From assembly GCA_946545105.1 (NCBI GenBank), contig CAMNMY010000076.1, positions 1 through 5,273 on the forward strand: a stretch of DNA of 5,273 nt, in the 5' to 3' direction. The position numbers were made by a program, and so were the translations under genes. The notes beneath the pieces were generated by a model, which did not search any database, was not told where the DNA came from, and saw nothing but the letters and a program-made list of their open reading frames with translations. Positions 4,161 through 5,273 of the stretch are shown in pieces; positions within the stretch are counted from its first letter, which is position 1, and the number at the start of each line of letters is the position of its first letter. The DNA is from an uncultured Clostridia bacterium. Lineage in GTDB: Bacteria > Bacillota_A > Clostridia > Christensenellales > UBA3700.

Positions 4161-5273
4161 ATGAAAAAGGTATTAAGAGGTGTTGTTATAGTTGCGTTAA
4201 TAGTAGTTATGCTATTAGCTTTAACAGCATGTAATAAATATAAGTGGGGTCCAGTTGGTTCAACAGAATATTCTCAAGAAGAAGCTGTTGGTAACGGAAC
4301 TCTTGCTGTAAAACAAGGAAAATATTTGTATTTCGTAAACAATGTCGCTGATGATGCATCTTTAACAAAAGATCAAAACGAATGGGGTGCTAACGGAACT
4401 AATGGCGCTATTATGAAGAGCAAGATTAATGATGATGGCACACTTGAATGCTTAGGAATCGTTGTTCCAAAGATGTATTATACAGATACAACAAATGCAG
4501 GTATTTATGTTTATGGCGAATGGATTTACTATGTAGCTAGAAGCCAACAAACAGATAACAAGGGTAACCTAATTAATTCTTTAGAATTCTTAAGAACAAC
4601 AACAGATGGTACAAAAACTCAATCTATCGCTATAGTTGCAGATTTAACAACAAACTATATCTTCTCAAAGACTGGTTTACTATACACAATCGATTCAAAT
4701 ATCCATTATGTAGATTTAACAGGTAAGAAATTCAAAGATACAGTAGTAGTTGAAAAGTATACAGATTTATTTGTATCAGAAGATGCATTAAGCATGTTCT
4801 ATACAAAGGCTTCAGATAACGAATATGTTTTAGGCAACAACTTAGGAGTTGTTGAAGCAAACGGAGCAAACAAGATTATTATTGCTGAAAGTGCTTACTA
4901 TAAAGGCGAGGGTGATTATAAGACAAACCCATCAACTTTATTCACATTAGATATTATCAACTATAAAGATGGTGTTATCTACTATACAAAGACTTGTAAG
5001 GATGCAGATGCTAAGGTATCAACTGTTGGTTATGCATTAACAGAAGAAGCATTCAACGATGAAAAAGAAGTTAAATTTGCAAACAAGGCATTATCTACAA
5101 TTTATCCATTAGGATTAGAAAAAGGTGTTGTTGATGTATCTTCTACAACAGTTGTAGCATATAAGCCAATTGCAAAAGATGCTATTGAAGAAGCAAAGTC
5201 TGACGAATTAACAATGACAGCAAACATCACAATTTTATTCAATGATGAAGCTGGCCATACATATTATTTAATG
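4161..5273 (+). CDS. Secreted lipoprotein of unknown function, beta-propeller-like (3' end outside the window)
   Basis: Starts at ATG 4161 with AGGAG at 4149-4153, seven bases upstream. The frame is open for 371 codons to the right edge with no stop. The N-terminus MKKVLRGVVIVALIVVMLLA is a lipoprotein signal peptide ending in the lipobox LTAC, so Cys24 should be lipidated and the protein anchored on the outer face of the membrane. The mature part has recurring short beta motifs with aromatic pairs: KQGKYLYFV (51-59), YGEWIYYV (118-125), TGLLYTI (171-177) and YKDGVIYYTK (268-277). They are interspersed with polar loops such as KINDDGT and TTTDGT. This resembles DUF5050-like or other beta-propeller lipoproteins of Clostridia, in which each blade carries a G-x-x-I-Y-Y strand; that is inference from pattern, not a domain search. 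No catalytic motif was recognised. It is transcribed from its own promoter and shows no operon partner in view. Confidence 0.85.
   Translation, partial: MKKVLRGVVIVALIVVMLLALTACNKYKWGPVGSTEYSQEEAVGNGTLAVKQGKYLYFVNNVADDASLTKDQNEWGANGTNGAIMKSKINDDGTLECLGIVVPKMYYTDTTNAGIYVYGEWIYYVARSQQTDNKGNLINSLEFLRTTTDGTKTQSIAIVADLTTNYIFSKTGLLYTIDSNIHYVDLTGKKFKDTVVVEKYTDLFVSEDALSMFYTKASDNEYVLGNNLGVVEANGANKIIIAESAYYKGEGDYKTNPSTLFTLDIINYKDGVIYYTKTCKDADAKVSTVGYALTEEAFNDEKEVKFANKALSTIYPLGLEKGVVDVSSTTVVAYKPIAKDAIEEAKSDELTMTANITILFNDEAGHTYYLM

Overview
The window is low-GC bacterial DNA with strong AGGAG-type ribosome binding sites, intrinsic hairpin/T-tract terminators, a lipobox lipoprotein and IS150-like and IS30-like insertion sequences. 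Together these suggest a Bacillota organism (a Clostridia-like or related anaerobe). I cannot place it more finely from sequence alone.

Layout, left to right. (1) Positions 1-359 hold the last ~118 codons of threonyl-tRNA synthetase (thrS), which enters from the left edge; a structured 3' stretch and an intrinsic terminator follow. (2) At 548 a well-formed gene start (AGGAG site, signal peptide) opens a secreted surface protein that is cut after about 114 codons by an insertion sequence. (3) Positions 891-2406 are a complete IS3-family, IS150-type element (1516 bp, 25-bp perfect terminal inverted repeats). Its orfA/orfB on the minus strand are joined by a -1 frameshift at an A7 run. (4) A 55-bp remnant of host DNA follows, starting with an intrinsic terminator that has lost its gene. 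(5) About 2461-4066 is a complete IS30-family element (~1.6 kb) with one minus-strand transposase. Its ends carry several copies of a 20-bp motif, and one copy covers the transposase promoter. (6) From 4067 the host sequence resumes with a good promoter and a lipoprotein gene that runs off the right edge.

How it fits together: before the insertions, the locus was probably thrS, terminator, a longer surface-protein gene, its terminator, then the lipoprotein gene. The IS150-type element has no target duplication, and the rest of the surface gene is not found beyond it. The simplest reading is that insertion was followed by deletion of the 3' part of the gene down to its terminator. The IS30-type element landed separately in the intergenic gap upstream of the lipoprotein promoter, which it leaves intact. 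The two transposases look intact in domains and catalytic residues.

I did not find a convincing new multi-gene system. The observations most worth a second look are the repeated transposase-site architecture of the IS30 element with its built-in promoter overlap, a 17-bp hairpin in the IS150 element that pairs fully only in RNA antisense to the transposase, and the deletion at the surface-protein gene.
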